DNA of 64,000 bases from Spartobacteria bacterium (GCA_003134785.1 PLCN01000025.1:62001-126000); one strand, 5' to 3'. Positions 9,001 through 17,181 are shown, counted from the first letter of the stretch. Notes: generated by a model not told the origin, from the letters alone. Program-made: numbers and translations.

Positions 9001-9837
9001 AACTTCATCCAAATCACGGCGCTTCGTGGCCAACTCGTTTTCGCTCGCCTCGATTTTTGCGTGAGCGCTTCGTTCGGCTTCTTCCAAACGAGCGACTTCC
9101 GCGCTGCCCTGTTCCATTTCGGATTGAAGTTCATTCAGCTGCCGATGCGAATGATGCGTGTCGAGCACCTGAAGATCTGCCAGCAGCGTCTGATAGCGCC
9201 GCGCCTTTCCGGCTTGCCGCTGGAGCGAGCCGATCTGGCGTTTCACTTCCTTAATGATGTCGCCAATTCGGAGGAGATTCGCTTCGGTCGCTTCCAGCTT
9301 GCGGAGCGCTTCGCGCTTTTGGGTTTTGTATTTGGTTATCCCGGCGGCTTCTTCGAAAACGGCGCGGCGATCTTCCGGACGCGAGCTGAGAATCAAATCG
9401 ATCTTGCCTTGTTCCATGATGGAGTAGGCGCTGCGTCCCACACCCGTGTCGGCAAAGAGACTTTGGATATCGCGCAAACGGCACGGCGTTTTGTTCAACA
9501 AATATTCTGAGTTCCCATCGCGATAAACTCGCCGCGTTACGCGCACGTCGTGCCAGTCCACGCCGAGCTCGCTTCCGCAATTCGTAAACGTCAGCGAAAC
9601 CTCACCAAATCCGACCGGCTTGCGCTTTTCCGTTCCGTTGAAAATGACGTCCGCCATTTCGCCGCCGCGCAATGCCTTGGCGGATTGCTCGCCGAGCACC
9701 CAGCGAACCGCATCAAGAACGTTGGATTTTCCGCAGCCATTCGGTCCCACGATCGCGGTGACGCCTTCGTGAAATTCGAAGACCGTTTTATCCGCGAACG
9801 ATTTGAAGCCGACGAGTTCGAGCGATTGAAGATGCAT
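6061..9837 (-). CDS. smc: Chromosome segregation protein SMC
   Basis: ATPase of the SMC/condensin complex that organises and segregates the chromosome. Walker A is GPNGCGKSN (31-39), followed by VRWVLGEQSAKALRGG. Two long coiled-coil arms flank a hinge at roughly 510-670. The ABC signature LSGGER (1130-1135) and Walker B CILDEMDAALDE (1155-1166) lie near the C-terminus, followed by a charged tail of about 45 residues. At 1258 residues it is slightly longer than most bacterial SMCs (about 1190), from the tail and a Gly/Pro-rich insertion near 970-1000. It appears to be a single-gene unit, without scpA or scpB next to it. Confidence 0.96.
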   Translation of the reverse strand: MHLQSLELVGFKSFADKTVFEFHEGVTAIVGPNGCGKSNVLDAVRWVLGEQSAKALRGGEMADVIFNGTEKRKPVGFGEVSLTFTNCGSELGVDWHDVRVTRRVYRDGNSEYLLNKTPCRLRDIQSLFADTGVGRSAYSIMEQGKIDLILSSRPEDRRAVFEEAAGITKYKTQKREALRKLEATEANLLRIGDIIKEVKRQIGSLQRQAGKARRYQTLLADLQVLDTHHSHRQLNELQSEMEQGSAEVARLEEAERSAHAKIEASENELATKRRDLDEVDGKIGDARAEVQRLQSEMASLRNRIDFNRQRAQELGELIERYESDIRAAETKRSEQETQIQEADALIAKTNQLLETKENEVEQLTETLRGARTERVEKEDELQSLHLSLSKFEGRITSLQNDLTGVTARRDATAARISELNRTLSQETLHVEEARTDLARAQAAMESEQQTAEKLKQSLRLSEEQQQQQQSSLAHAEKEIARIDRVLAEKQARLEVLRQMTEEGEGLEKGSQAVLKGLNDPDRIKPAISGALVASLNVEREFIPALEAAFGRAMHAVVLNNTALAAEIFQTLTENKSGQAALAIPEWPADLRSASPANLPEGAVAWAIDKVETPETLAPIVRRLLRDVVIVSDLATALELKKRAGHFQYATLAGEFISADGIIFGGSTTAATDSLLGRKAILTRLTQECDSLESERQALIDARDQAQEQVEAAIGAVEEARRSHETAQQNHSQASVQILSAERAVEDAEQKLANSQTEKSTLEQQVRNADERVAQLETELNSQRKTFEEELERKSAAEHARENARSQEEDASEKLNELRLAVATERQRHESLINHRQPMAAREAELADLVAARRSDIATYQNRLATQAKESEEAEGTILGQTSQLEVAGETVSALAADRGTRLATVNEQGSQVRTLRDSLNDLRDLRGKQEVRQTQLQLRIENLAEHVMRRYQIDLRDFTTDTFAFQKTLSVVAKRRAKPEPMGDGGGTDGTPAAEDLESAAQVAASGDNLEQIIVDLTRQLDNMGPVNLEAVHEYDELEERFRFLETQNSDLIAARREVLDVITRINSTTQKLFIETFAQVRINFREMFGELFDGGRADLSLVDENDPLNCGIDITARPPGKQLQSVSLLSGGERTMTAVALLFAIYMVRPSPFCILDEMDAALDESNINRFIRVLDRFVSQSQFIIITHNKRTIAKADILYGVTMEERGVSKLVGMKLAEERGSDGELKKPRAQQAVTQRHFPLEGTEQEESMAFSR

Positions 9838-9897
9838 GGATTCGGCGAAACGCCTCGGGCATCAATAAACAACTAATTCTGATGGCGTGACAAGCGA

Positions 9898-9903
9898 AAT
9901 TAT
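9898..9903 (-). promoter_or_regulatory. smc: Possible -10 box of the smc promoter
   Basis: A perfect TATAAT on the minus strand about 60 nt upstream of the smc ATG, in the AT-richest part of the 251-bp gap. No convincing -35 box is seen at the expected spacing, so this is a weak call. Confidence 0.35.
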
Positions 9904-10088
9904 ACCAAATGGAGCGGGAGGCGGGCTGTCGATGCACAATATATTGGGTTCATCATCCAGCTGGCTCGCTTTCAATCGTCGACGATTTCGTGTTCGCGCT
10001 TTGATTTCACTTCTCAGCGATATCTCCGTACCGTCGCGCGCGCGAGAAATCCAAGGTGATAGCGCCAGATGGCGAGGACGGGCAGCAA

Positions 10089-11471
10089 TTACGAATGCGC
10101 GGGCCGAGCGCGCGCGAATGATTTCCGGACGAAATAGAAGATCGAAGCACCAACTAATACCCACGCCGCCATTCGAAGACCTGACCGCGTGTCGTTTCCG
10201 ACCGAGCTCTCACTAATAGCCGATTGTCCGAGAATCCAGGCGATCGTGACAATCGCGAGCACGGGAACGATTTTCATGCCGGGGAAGTTGAAGGGCTGAG
10301 CGCCGTCGGCGCGGACGTCGCGTTCCACCAGAAACCAGCAGGCGGCGCAGCAGAGCAGATACATCAGGAGGACTGCGACATTGGACAGCACGGCCAATTG
10401 TTCGAACGTGCCGGTGATGGACAAGGCAAAGGCGAGCGCGGCGTAGGTGATGATGGCGACGTCGGGCGAGCGATAGCGTGGATGCACGTGTGCGAACCAT
10501 GTCGGTAACGCGCCGTCGCGACCGAAGGCGAAGATCATGCGTGGCGAACTGAGGATGTCGCTAGTGACAAATCCGAAGGCAGAGATGGTCGCGCCCGCGA
10601 GCAAAATGGTGCGCCCAATATGACCAAGAAATTTCGCGGCGGCTTCGGCGAGCGGCGCGTCTTTGTGATTGGCAAGATCGGCACCGAGCGTTCCCTGCGC
10701 CACGAGCTGGATCATAATATAAATGATCGTGGTGACGACGAGCGCGAGATAAGCCGAGCGCGGAACCGTGCGCGCGGGATTTTTCACTTCGCCACTCGGA
10801 ATGAGCGCGACTTCGATTCCGACGAAGGCGAACATTAACAAGACAACGGCGTCGCCTAACGGTTTAGGACCGGGCCACGCCGGCCACGTGAGAGTTCCTG
10901 GTCGAATAAAGAAGATTCCGACGCAAATGAAGAGCAGCAACGGGAGAAGTTTCGCGATCGTGATCGTCGTGACTGCACCAGCACCTTCGCGCACACCGCG
11001 GACATTGATCAAAACGAGCGAGCCGTAAACGGCGAGCATCACGACGATCCGCATCACGGGACTTCCGAGAAACGGCGCAACGAGCGCGATTGAATTCGCT
11101 AGCACATTCACCACGCCCGCGACGGCGCCAAGTGCGGTAAGAAAATAAAGCATGCCGGCGAGAAACCCGACGTAACGCCCGAACGCGACCTCGACATACG
11201 CGTAAAGTCCGCCGGTTAACGAAACGCGGCTGCCGGCAATCGCAAAGCAAGTGACGAACAACACCATCGCGATCGCGCAACAAACAAATGCCAGCGGCGC
11301 AGCTGGACCGAGCCCTTGCGCGACGGTCGCCGGAATCACGAAGATGCCCGCGCCAATCGTCGAGCTGATGATGTTCGCCGTCAGCGCCGGAAGTCCGATG
11401 CCGCGGACCAGTTGATGATCGGCGCGCTCCGCTTGTTGGATCGAGAGCGTCTCTTCAGCCATTTCGCGCAT
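10089..11471 (-). CDS. APC-family amino-acid permease
   Basis: Polytopic inner-membrane transporter, probably for amino acids. The family hallmark in the unwound first helix is present (NIISSTIGAGIFVIP, about 34-48) and about 12 hydrophobic segments follow. GLYAYVEVAFGRYVGFLAG and FAFVGIEVALIPSGEVKNP match helices 2-3 and 6 of APC transporters. The start is ATG at 11471, with an alternative three codons in. The gene is isolated, with smc downstream on the same strand. The exact substrate cannot be read; a second APC protein lies at 47940. Confidence 0.85.
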   Translation of the reverse strand: MREMAEETLSIQQAERADHQLVRGIGLPALTANIISSTIGAGIFVIPATVAQGLGPAAPLAFVCCAIAMVLFVTCFAIAGSRVSLTGGLYAYVEVAFGRYVGFLAGMLYFLTALGAVAGVVNVLANSIALVAPFLGSPVMRIVVMLAVYGSLVLINVRGVREGAGAVTTITIAKLLPLLLFICVGIFFIRPGTLTWPAWPGPKPLGDAVVLLMFAFVGIEVALIPSGEVKNPARTVPRSAYLALVVTTIIYIMIQLVAQGTLGADLANHKDAPLAEAAAKFLGHIGRTILLAGATISAFGFVTSDILSSPRMIFAFGRDGALPTWFAHVHPRYRSPDVAIITYAALAFALSITGTFEQLAVLSNVAVLLMYLLCCAACWFLVERDVRADGAQPFNFPGMKIVPVLAIVTIAWILGQSAISESSVGNDTRSGLRMAAWVLVGASIFYFVRKSFARARPAHS

Positions 11472-11550
11472 CGTGCATCAACCCCGCACGCGAAACAAGA
11501 TCGGCATTTCGCCCGCGGAAAATCCGGGTACGCTCGGCCGGCTAAGCGCG

Positions 11551-11652
11551 CTTCTTTCTCGAAGATTATTATTCCTTCTCCGCTTTCCCAGCATCTCGAC
11601 CGACGAAAGTCAGAAAAAATTGCCGAATGCGGGCGCGCGCTCAAAGCAAAAG
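11551..11652 (+). pseudogene. 5' remnant of a second M20 dipeptidase gene
   Basis: The DNA matches the first 30-35 codons of the intact dipeptidase about 240 bp downstream. CTCGAAGATTATTATTCCTT parallels CTTGAAGATTACTATTCGTT; the translation in three frames gives EDYYSF, then RFPSISTDES, then KIAECGRALK, against EDYYSF, RFPSVSTDAE and KVAACAQWV in the intact gene. Two frameshifts and truncation by an R4 half-repeat show that it is dead. The differences are largely silent, so it derives from a diverged homologue, not a recent copy. Confidence 0.7.
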
Positions 11653-11656
11653 TTCG

Positions 11657-11703
11657 CGATGACGAGACGTCGCCGCCAACACGCGAGACGCGTGTGCTAC
11701 CTA
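11657..11703. repeat. R4 half-repeat
   Basis: GATGACGAGACGTCGCCGCC followed by ACGCGAGACGCGTGTGCTAC corresponds to one arm of the R4 elements at 31854-32020 and 44587-44730. It directly abuts the truncated dipeptidase remnant. Confidence 0.65.
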
Positions 11704-11770
11704 GACTGTTGCGCGGTGCGGTTCGAAAAGTTTCCTCGGCTCGCGAAATTTTCGCGCTAGAGTGACCGCC

Positions 11771-13108
11771 ATGCGCGCTTCTCATCTTGAAGATTACTAT
11801 TCGTTCCTTCGATTCCCCAGCGTTTCCACCGATGCCGAATATGCCGGGAAGGTCGCGGCCTGCGCGCAATGGGTGGTCGAAAAACTGACCGCCATCGGAT
11901 TGGAGACCAAGCTTGTTCCCACTCCGGGCCATCCGGTGGTATGGGCGAAAAACAAGCATCAACCCGGTCGCCGCACCGTCATGATTTATGGGCACTACGA
12001 TGTGCAGCCGCCCGATCCGCTCGATCTCTGGGACTCGCCGCCTTTCGAGCCGGTGCTAAAAGACGGCTACGTTTTTGCGCGCGGCGCGACCGACAACAAA
12101 GGGCAAATTCTTTCGCACATTCTTGGAGTGCAGGAAGCGCTCGAGAAAGACGGCGATCTGCCGGTCAACCTGCACTTCGTGATCGAGGGCGAGGAAGAAA
12201 TTGGCAGCGGCAATCTTCCGAAATTTCTCTCGGAAAATAAGGAAGCATTGCGCTGCGACGTCGCGCTGGTTTCCGATACCGGAATGGTGAAGCGCGGCGT
12301 GCCGACCTTGAGTTACGGCCTGCGCGGTGTCACTGCGCTCGAGGTCAAGGTGACCGCCGCGAAAATGGATTTGCACTCGGGGATTTTCGGCGGCGCGGTT
12401 GCGAATCCGATCACGGCGCTGGTGCGTCTGCTGGCGACATTGCATGACGACAAGGGTCACGTCGCGATCGAGGGATTCTACGACCAGGTGAAGCCGCTGG
12501 AAGATTGGGAGCGAAAGGCCTGGCGCGAATTGCCTCTGAATGGCGACGAGGAAATCCTGAACGAAACCGGTGCGCCCGCTCTTTTTGGCGAAGAAGGTTA
12601 CACGACGCTTGAACGACTCTGGGGGCGGCCGACCGCGGAGATCAACGGCATCGGTGGCGGCTATCAAGGTGTGGGAACGAAGACCGTGATCGCGAGTCAC
12701 GCCATGGCCAAGCTGACATTCCGGCTCGTGCCGAATCAACAAGGCGATGAGATCCTGAATCTTGCCACGCGGCACCTGGAGAAACATTTGCCGCCGGGCG
12801 TGACGATGGAAATTACGCGGGGTCACAGCGGGCCGTGGTATCTGACCGACCCTCACTCTCCCGTCGGGCAAGCCGCGCAACGCGCGTTGCGCGAGGCGTT
12901 CGGCAAAGATCCAGCGCTCATTCGCGAGGGAGGCAGCATTCCGATCGTTTCACAATTCCGCACTATTCTCGGGGTCGAGACGCTTCTGCTTGGTCTCGCG
13001 CTGCCCGATTGCCGCGCCCATTCGCCGAACGAGAATTTCCCGCTCGAGAACATGGAAGCCGGCATTCGCTTGAACAAAGCGGTTCTGGCCGAACTGGCGG
13101 AAAAGTAA
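11771..13108 (+). CDS. M20-family metallodipeptidase
   Basis: Zinc-dependent dipeptidase or carboxypeptidase-like hydrolase, cytoplasmic (no signal peptide). Metal ligands are recognisable: His75 and Asp77 in YGHYDVQP, Asp108 in ARGATDNKG, Glu pair 141-142 in EGEEEIGSG, and the late His in DCRAHSPNE. The dimerisation/lid domain lies between about 190 and 340. I start at the ATG (MRASHLED); a GTG three codons earlier is possible. 445 residues is normal for the CNDP-like branch. An APC permease is divergent upstream, so peptide or amino-acid catabolism is plausible. Remnants of a related gene lie on both sides. Confidence 0.9.
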   Translation: MRASHLEDYYSFLRFPSVSTDAEYAGKVAACAQWVVEKLTAIGLETKLVPTPGHPVVWAKNKHQPGRRTVMIYGHYDVQPPDPLDLWDSPPFEPVLKDGYVFARGATDNKGQILSHILGVQEALEKDGDLPVNLHFVIEGEEEIGSGNLPKFLSENKEALRCDVALVSDTGMVKRGVPTLSYGLRGVTALEVKVTAAKMDLHSGIFGGAVANPITALVRLLATLHDDKGHVAIEGFYDQVKPLEDWERKAWRELPLNGDEEILNETGAPALFGEEGYTTLERLWGRPTAEINGIGGGYQGVGTKTVIASHAMAKLTFRLVPNQQGDEILNLATRHLEKHLPPGVTMEITRGHSGPWYLTDPHSPVGQAAQRALREAFGKDPALIREGGSIPIVSQFRTILGVETLLLGLALPDCRAHSPNENFPLENMEAGIRLNKAVLAELAEK

Positions 13109-13136
13109 GCGATCGAATCACGACGTCCACCATGCG

Positions 13137-13305
13137 TGTCATCCCGCGCCGCGCAGACGGCGAGGGACCTCACAGTCGCTGTTTGGTCACACAACTAATA
13201 TCCGACACGTTCGACAGTCGGAGCTTCGTGGACACGGAGCGGAGTTCGCATGCGTTACCGCACGACTGTGAGGTCCCTCGCCGTCTGCGCGGCTCGGGAT
13301 GAACA
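13137..13305. repeat. R1 palindromic repeat, copy B
   Basis: Begins TGTCATCCCGCGCCGCGCAG and ends with CTGCGCGGCTCGGGATGA. The left flank (dipeptidase stop plus ACGTCCACCATGCG) and the interior (GTTTGGTCACACAA, CCGACACGTTCGACAGTCGG) are shared with copy C, so the duplicated unit is larger than R1 itself. Confidence 0.9.
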
Positions 13306-13361
13306 TACGACTTTGCACCGCTACTTATTGATCGCCGATGCCTGTGCTAATTTCTCACCCC

Positions 13362-14504
13362 ATGCGACGAGTCAGGAGAATTTCCGGCGCCCTTTTCTTG
13401 ATCGCAATGCTCGTGGCTGTCCCCGGCCAAGCACAGGCCGAGGAGTCGTTAGGCAACAAGATCAAGAAAATCTTCGCGCCGACGCCGACCCCCGCGCCGC
13501 GCAAGCATCGCAAGAGTTCGACCGCGCCGAAGAAAAAAGAGGAGGCAGAAAAATCTCCGACGCCAAAGCCATCTGCCACTCCGCAAAAATCTCCGTCGCC
13601 CTCTTCTTCGAAGAAGAAAAAATCTTCCGCGAGCCCCACTCCCGCGGAGAGTACGGAGCTGGATGTATCCGCCTCACCGAAGAAAAAGAAAAAGTCTTCT
13701 CCCACGCCCGCCCCGGATTCCTCACCGAGGCCATCCCCGAAGAAAAAAAAGAAATCTTCTCCGTCTCCGGAGCCGGATTCTTCGCCGAGCGCTTCTCCAA
13801 AGAAGAAACGCAAGCATTCCCTGTCGCCGACTCCAACACCCGTGGAATCACCGGCGCCTTCTTCGAGCCCGACCGGGTCCCCGGAAGCAGGCGAAACTCC
13901 TAGCTCCACTCCGTCGCCTTCACCATCCGCCAAGAAAAAAGGCGCTCCCGCCACCATCGCGGCCCAGGACATATCCGGTTATGAAGACTACGCGCCCAAC
14001 GTGCGCAAGATCGCCGACACGGCGCTCGAACTGACGACGCGGAATCTCGATTACAAGTACGGCTCGGCCGATCCTTCAACTGGCGGCATGGATTGCTCCG
14101 GCTTCGTCTTCTACGTGCTGACGCAAAATGGGGTGCGCGATGTTCCGCGCGATTCGAGCCAGCAATATGTCTGGCTGCGTAAAGCGGGAAATTTCAAGGC
14201 GGTGAATAGCCGCCATGAGGATACCTTCGAACTCGACGAATTAGTTCCCGGCGATCTTCTTTTCTGGACCGGGACCTACAGCATCGAGCGGGATCCGCCG
14301 ATAACACATGCGATGATTTATCTCGGACGCGAAAAGGGAACGAATCAACGGATTATGGTGGGCGCGAGTGATGGCCGAACCTACAAAGGCGAATCGCGTT
14401 ACGGCGTAAGCGTTTTCGATTTCAAGATTCCACGCCCCGGCAAAACCGAGGAAGGCCGGATGAATCCGTCATTTATCGGCTACGGCCACATTCCGGGGCT
14501 TTGA
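13362..14504 (+). CDS. Secreted NlpC/P60 hydrolase with long Pro/Ser/Lys-rich linker
   Basis: Probable cell-wall peptide hydrolase acting outside the cytoplasmic membrane. The signal peptide MRRVRRISGALFLIAMLVAV ends at AQAEE. About 150 residues of low complexity follow, with repeats of the type SPKKKKKSSPTP. A C-terminal NlpC/P60 domain has the catalytic Cys in GGMDCSGFVFYV (Cys245) and His in ITHAMIYLG (His316). Start: this ATG, eight codons into the open frame, gives the best signal peptide. The linker is probably a flexible wall- or membrane-spanning spacer. The gene is flanked by duplicated dipeptidase-tail plus R1 segments, so it may have been inserted there. Confidence 0.85.
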   Translation: MRRVRRISGALFLIAMLVAVPGQAQAEESLGNKIKKIFAPTPTPAPRKHRKSSTAPKKKEEAEKSPTPKPSATPQKSPSPSSSKKKKSSASPTPAESTELDVSASPKKKKKSSPTPAPDSSPRPSPKKKKKSSPSPEPDSSPSASPKKKRKHSLSPTPTPVESPAPSSSPTGSPEAGETPSSTPSPSPSAKKKGAPATIAAQDISGYEDYAPNVRKIADTALELTTRNLDYKYGSADPSTGGMDCSGFVFYVLTQNGVRDVPRDSSQQYVWLRKAGNFKAVNSRHEDTFELDELVPGDLLFWTGTYSIERDPPITHAMIYLGREKGTNQRIMVGASDGRTYKGESRYGVSVFDFKIPRPGKTEEGRMNPSFIGYGHIPGL

Positions 14505-14505
14505 A

Positions 14506-14534
14506 AGCGCTGGGCCGAGCTGGCGAAGAAGTAA
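14506..14534 (+). pseudogene. Duplicated 3' tail of the M20 dipeptidase
   Basis: Directly after the NlpC/P60 stop, GCCGAGCTGGCGAAGAAGTAA (14514-14534) encodes AELAKK-stop, matching the intact dipeptidase end AELAEK-stop. The match continues through AAGTGATCGA and ACGTCCACCATGCG into R1 copy C. Two substitutions in the 18-nt coding part indicate an old or heterologous copy. Confidence 0.65.
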
Positions 14535-14567
14535 GTGATCGACACCACGCGTGACGTCCACCATGCG

Positions 14568-14736
14568 TGTCATCCCGAGCCGCGCAGACGGCGAGGGACC
14601 TCACAGTCGCTGTTTGGTCACACAATTAATATCCGACGCGTTCGACAGTCGGCGGTTCGTGGAGCCCGGAGCAGAGTTCGCGTGCGTTACCCTGCGACTG
14701 AGAGGTCCCTCGCCGTCTGCGCGGTTCGGGATGACA
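14568..14736. repeat. R1 palindromic repeat, copy C
   Basis: Same arms as copy A. The interior is nearly identical to copy B (GTTTGGTCACACAATTAATA against GTTTGGTCACACAACTAATA), so B and C form long direct repeats around the NlpC/P60 gene. Confidence 0.9.
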
Positions 14737-14744
14737 CGCTAGTG

Positions 14745-15203
14745 TTAGGTTGTCAGACTCCCAAGCGCGTCGATCATGGCGCTTTGCAAGAGACGCGCTC
14801 CCGATCCGGCTAGTGTAGCATCTATCGTTTCCAGCCGGCGAATAAGATCGATGACTTCGCGGCGCGCATACGGTCCGCCGGCGGCCGCGCAAAAATGCGT
14901 ACGACAGCCGAAGGGACGCGAATCATAGATCAGACAATTGCCGTGGCTGGAATCGAGGAGCGGACATGCACCCGTCGCATTCTCGGGCAACTGGGTCCGG
15001 CCGGTCGCGCGCAGTGCCTTGGCCGCGAAGAGCGCTTCGCCCTTCGTCAAATGCGGCGTGCGGCCGGTCAGTTTGAAATGGCAGCATTCCTTCACGCGCA
15101 CGCAATTGCGCTCGATCGGCCGCAGCGAAAGATCCGCGTAGACCGCGCGCACTTCATCCAACGCGCGCCGAAGATCCTGATCCGGAATGCGGCGACGCTT
15201 CAT
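14745..15203 (-). CDS. YkgJ-type cysteine-cluster protein
   Basis: Small putative zinc- or iron-binding protein of the YkgJ/UPF0153 family. The conserved cysteines are present: NCVRVKECCHF near 33-43, ACPLL near 80, and NCLIYDSRPFGCRTHFC near 89-105. The start is the ATG at 15203 (MKRRRIPDQ), which overlaps the upstream flavoprotein stop as ATGA; the longer frame is a shadow of that gene. Last gene of a DUF72-BaiN-YkgJ operon. The biochemical role of the family is poorly defined. Confidence 0.8.
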   Translation of the reverse strand: MKRRRIPDQDLRRALDEVRAVYADLSLRPIERNCVRVKECCHFKLTGRTPHLTKGEALFAAKALRATGRTQLPENATGACPLLDSSHGNCLIYDSRPFGCRTHFCAAAGGPYARREVIDLIRRLETIDATLAGSGARLLQSAMIDALGSLTT

Positions 15204-16444
15204 GGCAACCCAGCCGGTTCGCGGTCCGCCATTGCGTGTCCGGCGATCCAGCCGGTCGTCCACGCCGCTTGAAAATTGAAACCGCCCGTCACTCCATCGA
15301 GGTCGAGCAACTCGCCGGCGAAATAGAGACGAGGCGTGATGCGGCTTTCCATCGTTTTGAAATTGATCTCGCGCAGACTCACGCCGCCGCAAGTGACAAA
15401 CTCATCTTTGTTCAACGACTTGCCCTTCACTTCGAATTCGGTGCGCGTGAGACGCTGCGCCAGCTCATGTGCTTGCGCGCGAGGAAGCGTCGTCCATCGT
15501 GTCTCGCGATCGATCCCGGATGCAAGAGCGAGCTGTTCCCACAAGCGAGCGGGCAGGCGAGCGAGAGGCGAGTTGATCACGAGACGGTTTGGATTCGATT
15601 GTCGGAGCGATTGAAGTTGGGCGCGGGTCGCATCTGCCGTGAAATCCGGCACCCAATTGACGCGAAGGATGAAATGGTAATCCAGTGCGTGCAAGATTCG
15701 AGCGCCCCATGCGGAGAGCCGCAAAACGGATGGACCGCTGACACCATTGTGCGTGATCAGCAGCGGGCCGCGCTCGCGCAGTTTTGTGCCCGAGGCCGAT
15801 ACTGCCACGTCCGGAATCGACACGCCGGGAAGCAAACGCAACCACGGTCTCGCAACGTGCAACGAAAAGAGCGACGGGACTGGTGGCACGATGGTGTGTC
15901 CGAGGGATTGTGCGATCTGCGCGCCGGTGATCGAGCGAGCGCCTCCAGTCGCGAGTAGCAATCGGTCGCAGCTGAATGTTTCCCCGTTGCTCAACCGCAG
16001 TTCAAACATGTTCGATTCGTTGATCCGCGCCTGCTCAATTCCTGTGCGGGTGAAGAGCCGAACCCCCGCCGCTTTCGCTTCGTTCATCAGACAATCGATG
16101 ATCGTGTCCGAAGAATCCGTGACCGGAAACATGCGGCCGTCCGATTCGGTCTTGAGTCGGACCCCGCGCTCTTCGAACCACGCCACCGTGTCGCTCGGCG
16201 AAAATTGGTGGAGCGGCGAGATGAGTGCGCGTTCGCCGCGAGGATAATGCTGGCTCAATGTTCGCGGATCGAAAGAGGCATGGGTGACATTGCAGCGTCC
16301 GCCGCCGGAAATCCGGACCTTGCTGAGGAACTCCGAGCCCCGTTCGTAGATGGAAATTTCATTTTCCGGATTGGCCCGGGCGCACGCGATCGCGGCGAAA
16401 AATCCCGCCGCGCCTCCGCCGATGATTGCGATTTGCTCAGCCAC
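15200..16444 (-). CDS. HI0933/BaiN-like NAD(P)/FAD-dependent oxidoreductase
   Basis: Flavoprotein with an N-terminal Rossmann FAD site, AIIGGGAAGFFAAIACA (residues 5-21), and family motifs SGGGRCNVTH and LLLATGGARS. The C-terminus has ELLDLDGVTGGFNFQAAWTTG, which is diagnostic for HI0933-like proteins. GTG start (VAEQIAIIGGG) 2 nt after the DUF72 stop. Relatives include YhiN and BaiN; substrates are mostly unknown, so I do not assign one. Confidence 0.88.
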   Translation of the reverse strand: MAEQIAIIGGGAAGFFAAIACARANPENEISIYERGSEFLSKVRISGGGRCNVTHASFDPRTLSQHYPRGERALISPLHQFSPSDTVAWFEERGVRLKTESDGRMFPVTDSSDTIIDCLMNEAKAAGVRLFTRTGIEQARINESNMFELRLSNGETFSCDRLLLATGGARSITGAQIAQSLGHTIVPPVPSLFSLHVARPWLRLLPGVSIPDVAVSASGTKLRERGPLLITHNGVSGPSVLRLSAWGARILHALDYHFILRVNWVPDFTADATRAQLQSLRQSNPNRLVINSPLARLPARLWEQLALASGIDRETRWTTLPRAQAHELAQRLTRTEFEVKGKSLNKDEFVTCGGVSLREINFKTMESRITPRLYFAGELLDLDGVTGGFNFQAAWTTGWIAGHAMADREPAGLP

Positions 16445-16446
16445 GC

Positions 16447-17181
16447 CTAACGAACGTCCAATCCGATTGCGCGGCATTGCGCGCCAAGTTTCTGCGCATT
16501 CTTGATCGCAAAGCCTTCGCGATCGTTATCGAAGTAGATCCAGGCTTCCCGCGCCCCGCTCCCGGCGATCTTGCGCATCCATTCGCCCAATTCTTCCTGC
16601 GTGTAATTGTGACGATACCAACGGCTCCGGCCATGCAGCCGCACGTATAAAACGTCGTTCGTTTTCACCAGCTCATCCGGCAATCGCGGTGCACTGACGG
16701 AACAAAAAATCAACCCGGCGGCGGAAAGCTGGCGATAGACCGAGTCGCGCCACCAGCTTTTGTGACGGAATTCGACCGCGTTCCGATAAGCCGGATCGAG
16801 TTGCGCGACGATGCTCTTCAAGCGCGACGGTGTGTATCGATAGCTGGGTGGGAACTGAAAGAGAAAACAGCCGAGCTTCGGTCCGATAATTTTTTCGATC
16901 GCGCAAAACTCCTCGACCAGCATTCGGTTGCGAACCAGACGCTTTTCGTGGGTGATGAGGCGATTCACTTTCACGGAGTAACGAAAATTTTCCGCCGCAT
17001 TGCGGCGCCAGCTTTTCACGGTGCTGAGCTTCGGCCATTTATAGAAAGGCGCGTTCAGCTCCACCGTGTTGAAGGTGGACGTGTAATGCTTGAACCACGT
17101 GTCGGTGCGCTTCGTATCGGGGTAAAAAATTCCGCGCCAATGCCAGTAAAACCAGCCTGAGCATCCGATGTGGATTTGCAC
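16447..17181 (-). CDS. DUF72 family protein
   Basis: TIM-barrel-like DUF72 protein. Family hallmarks: IHIGCSGWFYWHWRGIFYP at the start, FNTVELNAPFYKWP, FRYSVKVNRLITHEKRL, YVRLHGRSRWYRHNYT and WIYFDNDREGFAIKNA. I prefer the GTG giving VQIHIGCSGW, because the open frame reaches only a TTG eleven codons earlier, close to an R2 repeat. First gene of the three-gene operon. Function of DUF72 is not established. Confidence 0.87.
   Translation of the reverse strand: MQIHIGCSGWFYWHWRGIFYPDTKRTDTWFKHYTSTFNTVELNAPFYKWPKLSTVKSWRRNAAENFRYSVKVNRLITHEKRLVRNRMLVEEFCAIEKIIGPKLGCFLFQFPPSYRYTPSRLKSIVAQLDPAYRNAVEFRHKSWWRDSVYRQLSAAGLIFCSVSAPRLPDELVKTNDVLYVRLHGRSRWYRHNYTQEELGEWMRKIAGSGAREAWIYFDNDREGFAIKNAQKLGAQCRAIGLDVR

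Noticed and set aside
8683-9510. Open frame of 275 codons on the plus strand
   Set aside because: Antisense to the SMC coiled coil; hydrophobic/Phe-rich composition is the mirror of Glu/Lys codons.
13355-13972. Acidic Gly/Glu/Phe-rich open frame on the minus strand
   Set aside because: Mirror image of the Lys/Ser/Pro linker of the NlpC/P60 protein; no start context or conservation pattern.
13137-14736. R1 copies B and C considered as a CRISPR-like or rRNA-like repeat pair
   Set aside because: Only two long copies with a complete protein gene between them; no short regular repeats and spacers and no cas genes.
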